64,000 bases of DNA from CAZDWZ01 sp964509425 (GTDB lineage Bacteria; Bdellovibrionota_C; UBA2361; SZUA-149; CAZDWZ01). The stretch covers positions 62,001-126,000 of the forward strand of contig CAZDWZ010000007.1 in NCBI GenBank assembly GCA_964509425.1, written 5' to 3'. How positions within the stretch are numbered: position 1 is the stretch's first letter; every line of letters begins with the position of its first letter. Shown piece by piece: positions 19,327-27,924 of the stretch. The notes below the pieces were generated by a model. That model worked only from the letters and a program-made list of their open reading frames with translations. It was not told where the DNA came from and ran no database searches. The translations under genes and the position numbers were made by a program.

Positions 19327-20964
19327 TTAGTGGAGAGAGCGCCCTTGGAGCTGTTCTCCGAGGAGAAGATAGAAAGGGTGGCAGAGGGCGTAGAATGACT
19401 GATGGTAGAATGGCGACACCCTCAGCACCTCCTGCTGCTCGGCAATGGCCTCTTCTGCGCGGTTCAGAGACATGAGTGCTGAAACCCGATTCATCCGGAT
19501 TATGAGATTGTCACCTATCCCGCCCAGGGAGAGGTCGATAACATCAAGCGCATCTTGGAATCGCTCGACAACCATCAGCGCCCAGGCGTAGTTGTTCGTG
19601 ATCTTTGCAGACAGCACGAAATCCCCTCCGACAAACTGGCGGGCACGCTCAAATGCGGTCACTGCCTGTGACGCTTCGCCTTTTAGGAGAAGTAGGCTTC
19701 CCAAGAAGTTATGAACCGCGGCGTTCGTCTCGGCTTCGGGCTCGGTGAGGAGCGCCTTTGCTCCGGCAAGCGCACGATCATGTTCGCCTTCGATATAGTC
19801 GAAATAGACTCGTTGCAATCGAAGATCAATTTCTCCCGGATCGGTTTCGAGAATGAGGTCGACGTTCGCTTTCGCTCTCGCAATATCGAAATCGGCCATC
19901 GCTCGCACGGCAAGGGCGAGTTTTTCGTTGCTTGGGATCTCGGCAATGCGCCATGCTGGCAGCTCGAGCCACGGGAAGAAGCCGAGCTGAATTTCCTTCG
20001 TGATCATCTGACTCTGAGCTTCTCCATACTCCGAAGTCTGGGCGATCCAGTCAGTCTCATTGAAGAGAAGTTTGCGAGCCGCGAGCAATGCCTCGCGAAT
20101 CACGCCGACAAACGCCCCGTGTCTGCGGCAGACTCCAAACAGCTCGGGGGTGACCGGACCTTCGTGCAGCGCAACATGGAATGCCAGTCCCGCAGAGCTG
20201 ATCTGCTCGTCGGCAAAAAAGCTAAGATTTCGCGTAAGCAAGAACATCTTTTCGTTCGAGATAGAAAATTCCTTCATGAACTGAACGAGGCCTTCGACCG
20301 CTTTGAGGGCGGGAACCGGCTCCTGGAACTGGAACGGCGGAAATAACAACCCGCTAAGATACAGCTCAGCAACCTGTCCCAACTGCTCGTCAGGAAAATG
20401 CTTTCCGTACCACTCGGAGCATTGACGAGCGACCTCGTTCAACACGTTGCGACCCGCTCCGGCCATAAGCTCGTCGGTGACATCGAGATCACAATCCTCG
20501 ATGAGTGGCGAACTCTCGAGCACGAGTCCGAGAAACATCGGCCCGAGCCAACTGCCGTTCAATGGCACTTCTCTCTGGAAATTTCGAAAAAAACGAATCG
20601 TTCTGGGTTGGGTTCTCAGAAGCTCCTGTAAATTCCTCTCGAGTGGCGCCCGTTTTGTTTGCGCTTCGGTTTCGCCTTTGTAGACGAGGGTCACGCCCTC
20701 CGTTCCGAGTTCCACATCGATCGATCTCCCTGCACGTTCGAGGGTGTCGTGCACGGCAATCGCAAACGTCGAGACGACTCCACGAAGCAGGTGATCAAGC
20801 ACTTTGTGACTCTCCGGCATTCCACGCGATGGCAGCAGAATCAAATCCAGAACGCGCAGAGAAGGGTAAAGCCCATCCAGCTCGAAGTACGGATGCCGGG
20901 CAAGCGCCGGTCGCCAGAATTCAATAAACGACTGATGTTGTTCACGCACTCTTTCCGAAATCAT
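19327..20964 (-). CDS. TPR-containing protein of unknown function
   Basis: The product is 545 residues. The ATG at 20964 follows GTGAGGCCAAG, where the GAGG site overlaps the stop of the upstream methyltransferase gene, so the two are probably translationally coupled. The first ~330 residues form a helical region with no motif I know. From about residue 345 to 525 there are tetratricopeptide-like helix pairs, for example FDIARAKANVDLILETDPGE, AVHNFLGSLLLLKGEASQAV and NNYAWALMVVERFQDALDVI. TPR domains normally bind partner proteins. It is the last of four small genes reading toward the giant gene. A scaffold role for its neighbours is possible but unproven. Confidence 0.75.
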   Translation of the reverse strand: MISERVREQHQSFIEFWRPALARHPYFELDGLYPSLRVLDLILLPSRGMPESHKVLDHLLRGVVSTFAIAVHDTLERAGRSIDVELGTEGVTLVYKGETEAQTKRAPLERNLQELLRTQPRTIRFFRNFQREVPLNGSWLGPMFLGLVLESSPLIEDCDLDVTDELMAGAGRNVLNEVARQCSEWYGKHFPDEQLGQVAELYLSGLLFPPFQFQEPVPALKAVEGLVQFMKEFSISNEKMFLLTRNLSFFADEQISSAGLAFHVALHEGPVTPELFGVCRRHGAFVGVIREALLAARKLLFNETDWIAQTSEYGEAQSQMITKEIQLGFFPWLELPAWRIAEIPSNEKLALAVRAMADFDIARAKANVDLILETDPGEIDLRLQRVYFDYIEGEHDRALAGAKALLTEPEAETNAAVHNFLGSLLLLKGEASQAVTAFERARQFVGGDFVLSAKITNNYAWALMVVERFQDALDVIDLSLGGIGDNLIIRMNRVSALMSLNRAEEAIAEQQEVLRVSPFYHQSFYALCHPFYLLLGEQLQGRSLH

Positions 20965-20971
20965 CTTGGCC

Positions 20972-21688
20972 TCACGCTCTCCGCTTCTTCACTTCGATGA
21001 TCGCCCCAAGTTCTTGCCACTGCTCGGAATCCCAGCGCCGGTTTTTAATCGAAACGACTTCAACAGACACATCTCTGAGACGCTCAAAGAGGCGGCGATA
21101 GTCCCGTATCCAATACGCAGGTTCAGTTCCCCTACCCGCGCATTTTACCCCGAGATGCTGTTCCGCAAACTGGGCATTTTCCGAGTGTTGCTCGAGAAGG
21201 AGAACCGCGTGTTTCGCAATTCGAGCGAGATTCTCAGAAACTGCCGCGATTTCCGACGCGCCGATATACATTAACGCCGCCGACGATATTACACAGTCAA
21301 ACGAGTTATCAGGAAACTCGCTCATGTCGGCGATATCTCTTCGCATGAAGCTGACGTTCTCCGCTCCCTCAGTGATTTGAGCCCAGGCAGTTGCCGCTGC
21401 CACCCGCTCAAAGTCAATGTCCAGTCCGACCAGTTTCACCTTCGGAAACAGCCGCATAAGTGTCCGGAAGTTCTGTCCGTAACTGCATCCGACTTCCAGA
21501 ATGCTCTCAAAGGGGTATTGCCGGGAAATCGATTCGTGGAGCATTGCGCGTTCACTTCCGGCAAGCTCACCGGAATCATGGGCTGCGGCCTCATCCCGCC
21601 AAAAACCCGCCCAATAACGGGAGGCCGCCCACGCCGCAATCCCGGGCGGTAGCCGCTTCGTCAGCTTATAGAAAGTTGGAAAATTCAT
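20972..21688 (-). CDS. Class I SAM-dependent methyltransferase
   Basis: The ATG at 21688 gives 238 residues beginning MNFPTFYKLTKRLPP. A TTG at 21739 would add 17 residues and cannot be excluded. Motif I is clear (ILEVGCSYGQNFR, near residue 65), followed by an acidic end of strand 2 (KVKLVGLDIDFER), motif II/III-like FMRRDIADMSEFPDNSFDCV and motif IV around SSAALMYIG. This is the Rossmann-like fold that transfers methyl from S-adenosylmethionine. The substrate cannot be read from sequence. Its stop lies 7 bases before the TPR gene start, which makes an operon likely. The location next to the giant gene raises the untested idea that the giant protein is a target. Confidence 0.8.
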   Translation of the reverse strand: MNFPTFYKLTKRLPPGIAAWAASRYWAGFWRDEAAAHDSGELAGSERAMLHESISRQYPFESILEVGCSYGQNFRTLMRLFPKVKLVGLDIDFERVAAATAWAQITEGAENVSFMRRDIADMSEFPDNSFDCVISSAALMYIGASEIAAVSENLARIAKHAVLLLEQHSENAQFAEQHLGVKCAGRGTEPAYWIRDYRRLFERLRDVSVEVVSIKNRRWDSEQWQELGAIIEVKKRRA

Positions 21689-21772
21689 GCTTTGATTCCG
21701 GAAGGTATCCTCGCCCAATGATTGGGATTCCGGAAGCAAAACTTTCTCGGGACGAGCGGCGATGACAGGTGA

Positions 21773-22537
21773 TTACGCCGTGGTGGATCTTCGGTCGTCG
21801 CCGGAACGTTCCGAGAGTACTCGCTCGAGTTGGGTGAGAAGCGGTGAGTGAACGCCATTGGTCACGAGAATATGGCGGAGCTTAGAAATGTCTTCGGCGT
21901 CGAGTCGATCCGGGGAGATATTGACCCGTGCTCTCACCACTTCTTCTGTGTGAGCTTCACCGGGAGTCTTTTGGCGGCCTTCAAGTACATCGTTCCAGAC
22001 CGGATTCCCGTCACCGCCGAATGACTGCAAGGTCAGAGGGTTCGGCCGCCGTCGGCCGTTGTTGTTCCCAACGTCGGCGATGACTGCAAATGGGTCGACC
22101 AGCGGAGGTTCGGGCTGTAACGGGGTGTTTACGGGCCGCGGCCGATTTCCATCCTCAGGATCAGCCTCTTCGGGGAAAATGCGGTCGGCGAGATTGCCAA
22201 GGAAATCAGCGACTGGCGCGAGAAGTCTGCCGAGGAAACCCGGCATCGCGTTTATTCCCGATTCCATTGATTTCAGGCAGTTTGCACAGGTCTTTCGCAG
22301 TTGATCCATTGGGCTAAGCGGCACCGCGGCGTTCACCGCTGTAGCCGCTGGGTCAGTTTGAGGCCCCGGTCCGGGGGCATCGGGTCGCGGGAGAGTGAGT
22401 GCGGTCGTGAGATAACTCACTACGGAAAAGGTTGAGGCCGTATCCACGGCGGTCGGGGGAACGAGCACGAGCGCGTTGTCGTGTCCGGGTGAGCCCCCGG
22501 TTCTCGTCACAGGTCGCGTTGGAGTTTGTTCCGGCAT
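21773..22537 (-). CDS. Proline-rich protein of unknown function
   Basis: The product is 254 residues, with an ATG at 22537 and no strong ribosome binding site. The N-terminus is rich in Pro, Thr, Ala and Gly (PDAPGPGPQTDPAATAVNAA near residues 52-71). Two Cys (CANCLKSME) and a short amphipathic helix ending in PGFLGRLLAPVADFLGNL follow, then more Pro/Asn/Arg-rich sequence and a helical tail. Composition resembles the disordered ends of the giant protein. It lies in the same run of genes, with the methyltransferase start 84 bases downstream. No family recognised. Confidence 0.65.
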   Translation of the reverse strand: MPEQTPTRPVTRTGGSPGHDNALVLVPPTAVDTASTFSVVSYLTTALTLPRPDAPGPGPQTDPAATAVNAAVPLSPMDQLRKTCANCLKSMESGINAMPGFLGRLLAPVADFLGNLADRIFPEEADPEDGNRPRPVNTPLQPEPPLVDPFAVIADVGNNNGRRRPNPLTLQSFGGDGNPVWNDVLEGRQKTPGEAHTEEVVRARVNISPDRLDAEDISKLRHILVTNGVHSPLLTQLERVLSERSGDDRRSTTA

Positions 22538-22621
22538 AGTGCGTGCAGTTCTCTCTCGTCCGAGTCTAGCCGACTCGTGGCTCTTATACGAGATTTATGC
22601 CCGCTGCCGAAAAAAAGGAGA

Positions 22622-23023
22622 TTATAAAATTGAGACCGGATCGAGTTCGTAATCTTCCTCGACGAGTCTGATCTGGGTCTCGAATTTTTGCTTTAATTCC
22701 TGGAGGATGGAGCAATAGGTCGATAATTCAATGACCGGTTTCTCTTCGAGATCGGAGAAATAGCTTTGAGCCTCGAAGCACGCTTCGGCGAACTCTTTGT
22801 ACCGCATGACCTGGGCGGAGACGACCGAGCCTTTCAATCGGTAGGTGATGGTTTTTGAACGGGCCCTGAGGACGCCTTCTTCATCCCCGTCTTCGGCTTG
22901 ATCGACCTCGTCGACGACGTCACAGAAGAATTTACGGTAGTCGAACAGCTCCGCGCGATAATGTCTCGACAGTTCCGGGAGGTCCGAATCTTCAATCTTA
23001 ACCCTGACGCTTCTTCCGTTCAT
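22622..23023 (-). CDS. Small acidic protein of unknown function
   Basis: I place the start at the ATG at 23023 because TTTGGAGAG lies about 9 bases upstream, giving 133 residues beginning MNGRSVRVKIEDSDLPELSR. An in-frame ATG at 23062 and a GTG at 23110 would give longer versions. The sequence is Glu/Asp-rich with a helical second half (CSILQELKQKFETQIRLVEE) and no membrane segment. It is the first of the four-gene run toward the giant gene and follows the transketolase terminator. No domain recognised. Confidence 0.65.
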   Translation of the reverse strand: MNGRSVRVKIEDSDLPELSRHYRAELFDYRKFFCDVVDEVDQAEDGDEEGVLRARSKTITYRLKGSVVSAQVMRYKEFAEACFEAQSYFSDLEEKPVIELSTYCSILQELKQKFETQIRLVEEDYELDPVSIL

Positions 23024-23140
23024 GGCGCTTATCTCTCCAAAGACTAAAACCGGCGGAAACATCTTTCCCGCCTCATCATAGTTATGAAGAGATATCGGTC
23101 GGCTGCTCACCTGGGCAGTTTTTCTGAATGATGAGCCCGT

Positions 23141-23184
23141 AAAAAAGGAGGAAGGCGAGTGATTTTCGGAGCTTGCCTTCCTCC
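23141..23184 (-). terminator. Intrinsic terminator of the transketolase gene
   Basis: On the minus strand a 13-base stem (arms 23172-23184 and 23147-23159, with one mismatch) encloses a 12-base loop and is followed at once by six T (23146-23141). It begins about 12 bases after the transketolase stop. This is a classic rho-independent terminator and it separates transketolase from the next cluster. Confidence 0.9.
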
Positions 23185-23195
23185 TCGATGGGGAT

Positions 23196-25223
23196 TTATG
23201 CCCCGAGAAGCTCGCTTTTCACCCGAGAGACGATGGATTTAGCGGTAAATCCGAACTTCTCGGCCAACACCGGTGCGGGGGCCGAAGCGCCGAAGCGATC
23301 CATGGTGATGGTGAGCATCGAGGACGGGCTCAACTCAAGTATGCTCGCCCAGCCAAAGCTTGCACCAGCCTCCACGACGACCGTCTTCACAGAATCCGGC
23401 ACCAAGGCCCGCTTTTCAGAGCTTGGGAGCTTCCGGAAGAGTTCGCAGCACGGCATGGAAACTACTCGGCAGGATTTCGTTCCGCCAATCTCCTTCGCCG
23501 CTTCGATGGCGAGAGAAACTTCCGAGCCGGTCGCGACAAACACAATCTCCGGAGCCTTGCCTGGCGCAGATTCAAAGATCGTATACGCGCCCTTCTGCAT
23601 CACTTTGCGATCGAAATCTGCAGGCCGATCCAGGGTTGGTACGTTCTGCCGCGAGAAGCAGAGCACAGCAGGACCATCCTTTCGAGCCAGTGCCATGCTG
23701 TAGCACATCGCTGTCTCCAATCCGTCTGCCGGCCGGTAGACATGGACGTTCGGAATAATTCTCAGAGCATTCAAATGTTCTACCGCTTGGTGCGTCGGTC
23801 CGTCTTCGCCGAGGAAAATGCTGTCGTGCGTGAAAATGAACAGCGATTGCAGATGCGAGATTGCTGCGAGGCGAATCGTTGGACGCATGTAATCCGCGAA
23901 GCAGAGGAAGGTTGAACCGTACGGAATGAATCCTCCGTAGTAGCTTAACCCGTTCATGATTGCGCCCATTCCGTGCTCTCGAACTCCGAATCGCAGATTT
24001 TTCCCCGAGAATTCGTGGGTGGTCACATCAGTCGAGCCCTTGATGAGAGTGAACGTTGAAGGTTCCAAATCCGCAGATCCACCGACGAGCGCATCCACAA
24101 CCTGGGAAGCCGCCTGCAAAACGGTCTCCGAAAGTTTTCTCGTTGCCACCGTAACCTTGTCTTTCGACAGCGCCGCAACAAGCTTATCTTCGAGATCAGC
24201 AGGGAGAGTTCGCTTCAGCTGCGCTTCCAGTCGCTTTGCCAATTCGCCGTTTGACTTTGCCCAGCCGGCATATTTCTCCTGCCATTGCGAATATCCTTCG
24301 TGAAGCTCCGCCGCACGGGCTCGAAAGAGTGCCGTCGTCTCTTCCGGCACGTAGAACTCCTTGTCCTCCGGCCATCCGATGCCTTTCTTCATCGCCGCCA
24401 GCTCGTCCTTTCCGAGAGGAGAGCCGTGAACTTCCGAGTCGTTTGCCTTATGAGGCGCGCCCTTCCCAATGATGGTCCGCGCCGCGATGAGACAAGGGCG
24501 ATCAGTGACCGCGAGAGCCGCCTGATAGGCTTTGTCGATCGCGGCAAGATCATGCCCATCAATCCGTTGAACGTGCCACCCGTATGCCTCATAGCGCTTC
24601 ACGACGTCTTCGGTGAACGCAAGGCTGGTCGGCCCGGCAATACTGATGTGATTGTCGTCGTAGACAACTTTGAGGTTGCCGAGTCCGAGATGTCCGGCTG
24701 TGGAGCAGGCTTCGCTGCTTACCCCTTCCATGAGGCAGCCATCGCCTGCGAAAACCCAGACGTTGTGCTTGAGCAAATCAGTTCCGTAACGGGTTTGCAG
24801 AAGCTTCTGACCAACCGCCATCCCGACCGCGTTCGAGATCCCTTGTCCAAGCGGACCAGTGGTGCATTCCACACCGGGCGTAAAATGAAATTCGGGATGC
24901 CCGGGCGTTTTGCTGTCGAACTGACGGAAGGATTTCAGATCGTCGAGCGTGACATCGTACCCAGCGAGATGGAGCAGCGAGTACAACAGCATGCAACCAT
25001 GACCATTAGAAAGAACGAAACGATCTCTCGCCATCCAGTCCGGATGTTTCGGGTGGAACTTGAGGTATTTGAGCCAAAGCGTCGCGCCGAGCTCGGCCAT
25101 GCCCATCGGCATTCCGGGGTGTCCCGATTTCGCCTTCTCGACTGCTTCGGCGGATAAAACGCGAATTGTGTTCGCCGCAAGCTCGAGAGAAGCATGAGAA
25201 GAATTTGCTGAGGCAGCGTTCAT
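23196..25223 (-). CDS. tkt: Transketolase
   Basis: The product is 675 residues, the normal length for bacterial transketolase. It moves two-carbon ketol units between sugar phosphates in the non-oxidative pentose phosphate pathway, using thiamine diphosphate. Visible motifs are the N-terminal SGHPGMPMGMAELG, RFVLSNGHG, CTTGPLGQGISNAVGMA and the thiamine-diphosphate motif starting at VFAGDGCLMEGVS and ending near NHISIAG. The central FGVREHGMGAIMNGL and HDSIFLGEDGPTHQAVEHL belong to the pyrimidine-binding domain. A C-terminal domain with VATGSEVSLAIEAAKEIGG completes it. The gene has its own terminator and a long upstream spacer carrying a dispersed palindromic element. Confidence 0.97.
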   Translation of the reverse strand: MNAASANSSHASLELAANTIRVLSAEAVEKAKSGHPGMPMGMAELGATLWLKYLKFHPKHPDWMARDRFVLSNGHGCMLLYSLLHLAGYDVTLDDLKSFRQFDSKTPGHPEFHFTPGVECTTGPLGQGISNAVGMAVGQKLLQTRYGTDLLKHNVWVFAGDGCLMEGVSSEACSTAGHLGLGNLKVVYDDNHISIAGPTSLAFTEDVVKRYEAYGWHVQRIDGHDLAAIDKAYQAALAVTDRPCLIAARTIIGKGAPHKANDSEVHGSPLGKDELAAMKKGIGWPEDKEFYVPEETTALFRARAAELHEGYSQWQEKYAGWAKSNGELAKRLEAQLKRTLPADLEDKLVAALSKDKVTVATRKLSETVLQAASQVVDALVGGSADLEPSTFTLIKGSTDVTTHEFSGKNLRFGVREHGMGAIMNGLSYYGGFIPYGSTFLCFADYMRPTIRLAAISHLQSLFIFTHDSIFLGEDGPTHQAVEHLNALRIIPNVHVYRPADGLETAMCYSMALARKDGPAVLCFSRQNVPTLDRPADFDRKVMQKGAYTIFESAPGKAPEIVFVATGSEVSLAIEAAKEIGGTKSCRVVSMPCCELFRKLPSSEKRALVPDSVKTVVVEAGASFGWASILELSPSSMLTITMDRFGASAPAPVLAEKFGFTAKSIVSRVKSELLGA

Positions 25224-25770
25224 AGGTCTCCTTGATATTTCACCGTCTACAAACCAACACTATTACCGAGGTTTCCGGAACTGAGGCTATAGACCAACCG
25301 GAAACGTTCTGCAGCACGCTAATGCCGAGAAATTCATTAGGTTAATGGATTCACGGCCGGATTACTTTACTCGACTTTCCGACTTCGTTCCGGCTTCAGG
25401 ACCGGCAAACTTGACCCAAATCGGGCATGCAACACAGGTCTAACAACAAATCCGTCTACTTGCACAGCGAACTAGGCTTGCGCACACCATACCTTTGTCG
25501 CATTTTCTTCCTCCGCCAGCATTCGCCCGCGTCTGATTGCTCGTGCTTTACCGGAGCGAGAGAATGTTTTTAAAGCGGACTAACGACAGTTTGATTTTGT
25601 TTGGTAAAGCAATAGATTTTGCAGGCTCGGCTGCGCCGAGCGTGCCGCATTCGAATCTGCGGGCGAGCCGCAGATTCGAACAAAAGCGGCACCGGGCAGC
25701 ATCGTAAGATAAATGCTGCATCGGGCGTCATAATCCAAGGTTAGAATATCCACAGGGTATCTGAAGCTGT
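25224..25770. other. Divergent promoter region, transketolase / thioredoxin-fold gene
   Basis: This 547-base spacer lies between two divergent genes, with no credible coding frame. Its right part carries a nested palindrome (25642-25692) and the adjoining core of the dispersed repeat family described at 32491-32788. Promoters for both flanking genes must lie here or close by, but I could not assign -10/-35 boxes with confidence. Confidence 0.5.
25602..25692 (-). repeat. Dispersed palindromic element, copy in tkt upstream region
   Basis: Read on the minus strand, an outer GTGCCGC/GCGGCAC pair (25686-25692 and 25642-25648) encloses a 13-bp perfect stem TTCGAATCTGCGG/CCGCAGATTCGAA (25650-25662 and 25668-25680). 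The following core, GCGGCACGCTCGGC then GCCGAGCCTGCAAAATC and TATTGCT, matches the core seen at 32491-32788 and 42250-42384. The inner stem differs in sequence from those copies while the architecture is the same. Confidence 0.75.
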
Positions 25771-26325
25771 ATGAAAAGAGATGTGCATTCTTTCGAGCTG
25801 AATTTAGGAGAAAATGCTCCGTATTTCAGCCTTCCGGCAACAGACGGAAAGCTCTATTCGCTCTCTGATTTTTCTAAGGCAAATGTATTTGTCGTGGTCT
25901 TCACGTGCAACCACTGCCCTTATTCGCGAAGCTACGAGGAGCGGCTCGTAGAAATCTCGAAGCTCTATAAGGCGAAGGGTGTGGAGTTGATCGGGATTTG
26001 CTCAAACGACGCCGAGGATTTCCCGGAAGACGCATTCGGTCTCATGGTCGAAAAAAGTAAATCGCTTGGGTTTGCTTTTCCGTATCTGCATGACGAGAAG
26101 CAGCAGGTCGCGCGAGCCTACGACGCGCACTGCACTCCGGAGGTCTACGTATTCGACCGCTCGAAGACTCTCGTCTTCCACGGGATGGTCGACGACAATG
26201 CGGAGCACCCCGAGGCCGTAAAAGAGCATTATCTTCGCGACGCGATCGAATCGGCGCTGGCGGGTGAAGCTCCAAAAACCCCGCAGACCTTCGTGATCGG
26301 CTGCTCGATCAAGTGGAAGAACTAG
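25771..26325 (+). CDS. Thioredoxin-fold redoxin / peroxiredoxin-like protein
   Basis: The product is 184 residues with a weak ribosome binding site. After a short N-terminal stretch (GENAPYFSLPATDGKLYSLS) comes the thioredoxin-fold active-site region VVVFTCNHCPYSRSYEERL, with two Cys in a CNHC arrangement at about residues 49-52. The cis-proline equivalent is in CTPEVYVFD. This is the PRX-like1 group of AhpC/TSA-type thiol proteins, expected to be cytoplasmic since there is no signal peptide. A thiol-reductase or peroxidase role is known for the superfamily, but the substrate is not known here. It is divergently transcribed from transketolase. Confidence 0.88.
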   Translation: MKRDVHSFELNLGENAPYFSLPATDGKLYSLSDFSKANVFVVVFTCNHCPYSRSYEERLVEISKLYKAKGVELIGICSNDAEDFPEDAFGLMVEKSKSLGFAFPYLHDEKQQVARAYDAHCTPEVYVFDRSKTLVFHGMVDDNAEHPEAVKEHYLRDAIESALAGEAPKTPQTFVIGCSIKWKN

Positions 26326-26467
26326 GGTTTCAACCCGAGCCTCGCCCGACTTCCCATATCGATTCTGCCTGCTGAAAAGGCGTGGTCAAAAGCAAAGTTA
26401 GTTGCTGCGAAATCGCATGGCGTTCGCTATAAGCGAATGAAGACGCGTTCAGCGCATTGATACGCCC

Positions 26468-26818
26468 ATGGATTTGTATAGGTACTTTCATCCCCATCAC
26501 AATCCTCGGTTAAGGAATGCACCTTTGCGGGCTCAAGAGCTCGGGGAGCTGGAAATCGCGGCTCTGGAATTGGAGCGGGCGCTCTCCCGGGCGATGGTTC
26601 GAACTGAAAGCTCGCCGGTGGGCGGGATTTCGGCCGCGCATTTTGAGCAGCTTCTCGTAGCGGCGAATTATCTTGTGGAATCCTTATCAACTCTTGCGAA
26701 GGCCCATCCGGGTGACTCCGACGAAACCATGGAAAAAATCCTTGGCGAGCGAATAGACGCTCCAGGCTGGGAAAGTTGGGTTCAACTCGTTCGCGAGCGG
26801 TTAAAAATGATCGCCTGA
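26468..26818 (+). CDS. Small helical hypothetical protein
   Basis: The product is 116 residues, ATG at 26468 with no clear ribosome binding site. After a short His/Arg-rich start (MDLYRYFHPHHNPRLR) the sequence is predicted helical: LRAQELGELEIAALELERAL, then AAHFEQLLVAANYLVESLST and a Trp-containing tail. It has no membrane segment, Cys or recognised motif. A competing minus-strand frame over the same bases is Pro/Arg-rich and less protein-like. Likely real but of unknown function. Confidence 0.55.
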   Translation: MDLYRYFHPHHNPRLRNAPLRAQELGELEIAALELERALSRAMVRTESSPVGGISAAHFEQLLVAANYLVESLSTLAKAHPGDSDETMEKILGERIDAPGWESWVQLVRERLKMIA

Positions 26819-26906
26819 CCCGAGAATCCATCATTCTGAACTCTCCAGCCCCGAGAATCATCTATAGTAGAAGCGAATTAGAAAATCGAAGAGAAGTAGC
26901 GAGACC

Positions 26907-27629
26907 ATGGATCCGATAATCAATAACCTAAAAAACGACCGGAAAGCGCGGCGAAGAAGACTTCAGGAGCGCCTCGAGGTCATTCGTCAACGAGAAGCCC
27001 TCATCACTGCCGAGCTGAGTGAGCTCACGAACGATTATTTCCGCGTTTGTATTTTTGGAAGCGCACGAATCAAGCCGCATGACTCGATTTACACGCTGAC
27101 GGAGCAGCTCGGAAAAACTCTCGGCAAGGAAGGAATCGACGTTTTGACTGGCGGTGGTCCAGGGCTGATGGAGGCCGCGAACAAGGGAGTCGTCGCCGGG
27201 AAAACCGAATACGGCAGTAAGAGCCGATCATACGGACTCACGATTGAATTGAATCAGTTCGAGCCGCCGATGGACCACCTAGAAGTAAAGCTCCATCACA
27301 AGCGCTTCTCGTCCCGGCTCGACGATTTTATGCGGCTCTCGCATGCGATCATCGTCGTTCAAGGCGGGATCGGCACCATCCTCGAGCTGTTCTTCTCCTG
27401 GCAGTTACTCCAAGTCGGGCACATGCCGGAACGTCCGATCATCTTGATGGACAAGGCCTTCTGGTCGGGGCTTGTCAAATGGCTGGACGAGACACCGCTC
27501 GCGCGCGGCCTCATGAGCCCCGGCGACATGCGATGGCTTCACTTTGCAGACACTCCAGAGGAGGTCTTGCCCATCATTCTCGAGGAGAAAAAGAAGTTCC
27601 TCGAACGACGGGCTGCTCTCGGGAAATAG
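26907..27629 (+). CDS. LOG-family (lysine-decarboxylase-like) nucleotide-binding protein
   Basis: The product is 240 residues. The Rossmann-type fold begins with FRVCIFGSARIKPHDSIYTL and continues LTGGGPGLMEAANKGVVAG, the first diagnostic LOG motif. The second motif, normally PGGxGTxxE, reads VVQGGIGTILELFFSWQLL here, with Gln in place of Pro but GG-GT-E kept. LOG proteins cleave nucleoside 5'-monophosphates at the N-glycosidic bond, and some activate cytokinins. The first ~45 residues are a basic helix (KARRRRLQERLEVIRQREAL) not found in minimal LOG proteins. Cytoplasmic. Substrate uncertain. Confidence 0.85.
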   Translation: MDPIINNLKNDRKARRRRLQERLEVIRQREALITAELSELTNDYFRVCIFGSARIKPHDSIYTLTEQLGKTLGKEGIDVLTGGGPGLMEAANKGVVAGKTEYGSKSRSYGLTIELNQFEPPMDHLEVKLHHKRFSSRLDDFMRLSHAIIVVQGGIGTILELFFSWQLLQVGHMPERPIILMDKAFWSGLVKWLDETPLARGLMSPGDMRWLHFADTPEEVLPIILEEKKKFLERRAALGK

Positions 27630-27924
27630 GACAAATTCTGATTCGAAACGCAGTGTTTCGTCACAATCACAAAGGGTTACGGCCCTTTCTCTTCCAGCAA
27701 TTCGAAATTTGCCCTGATACTTCGTTGCAAAAACGCAAAAAATGCTCGACGACCTGTATGTCGACTCCGCTTTTTGCCCTCTTGCGCCTCGTCTCCGGCC
27801 AAATTTAGGATTGCTGGTTCCCGCATGAGAATGATTCCCTCATCCGGGGTTTCGTCATATAGTCTCCATCCGGACTTCCCATTTCCTCCCACTGCGTTGA
27901 CTCATTTAATGTTGACCCTGATTT

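Noticed and set aside
26427..26861. Minus-strand frame opposite the small helical gene at 26468
   Set aside because: The product is Pro/Arg-rich and lacks helical periodicity, so the plus-strand frame was preferred.
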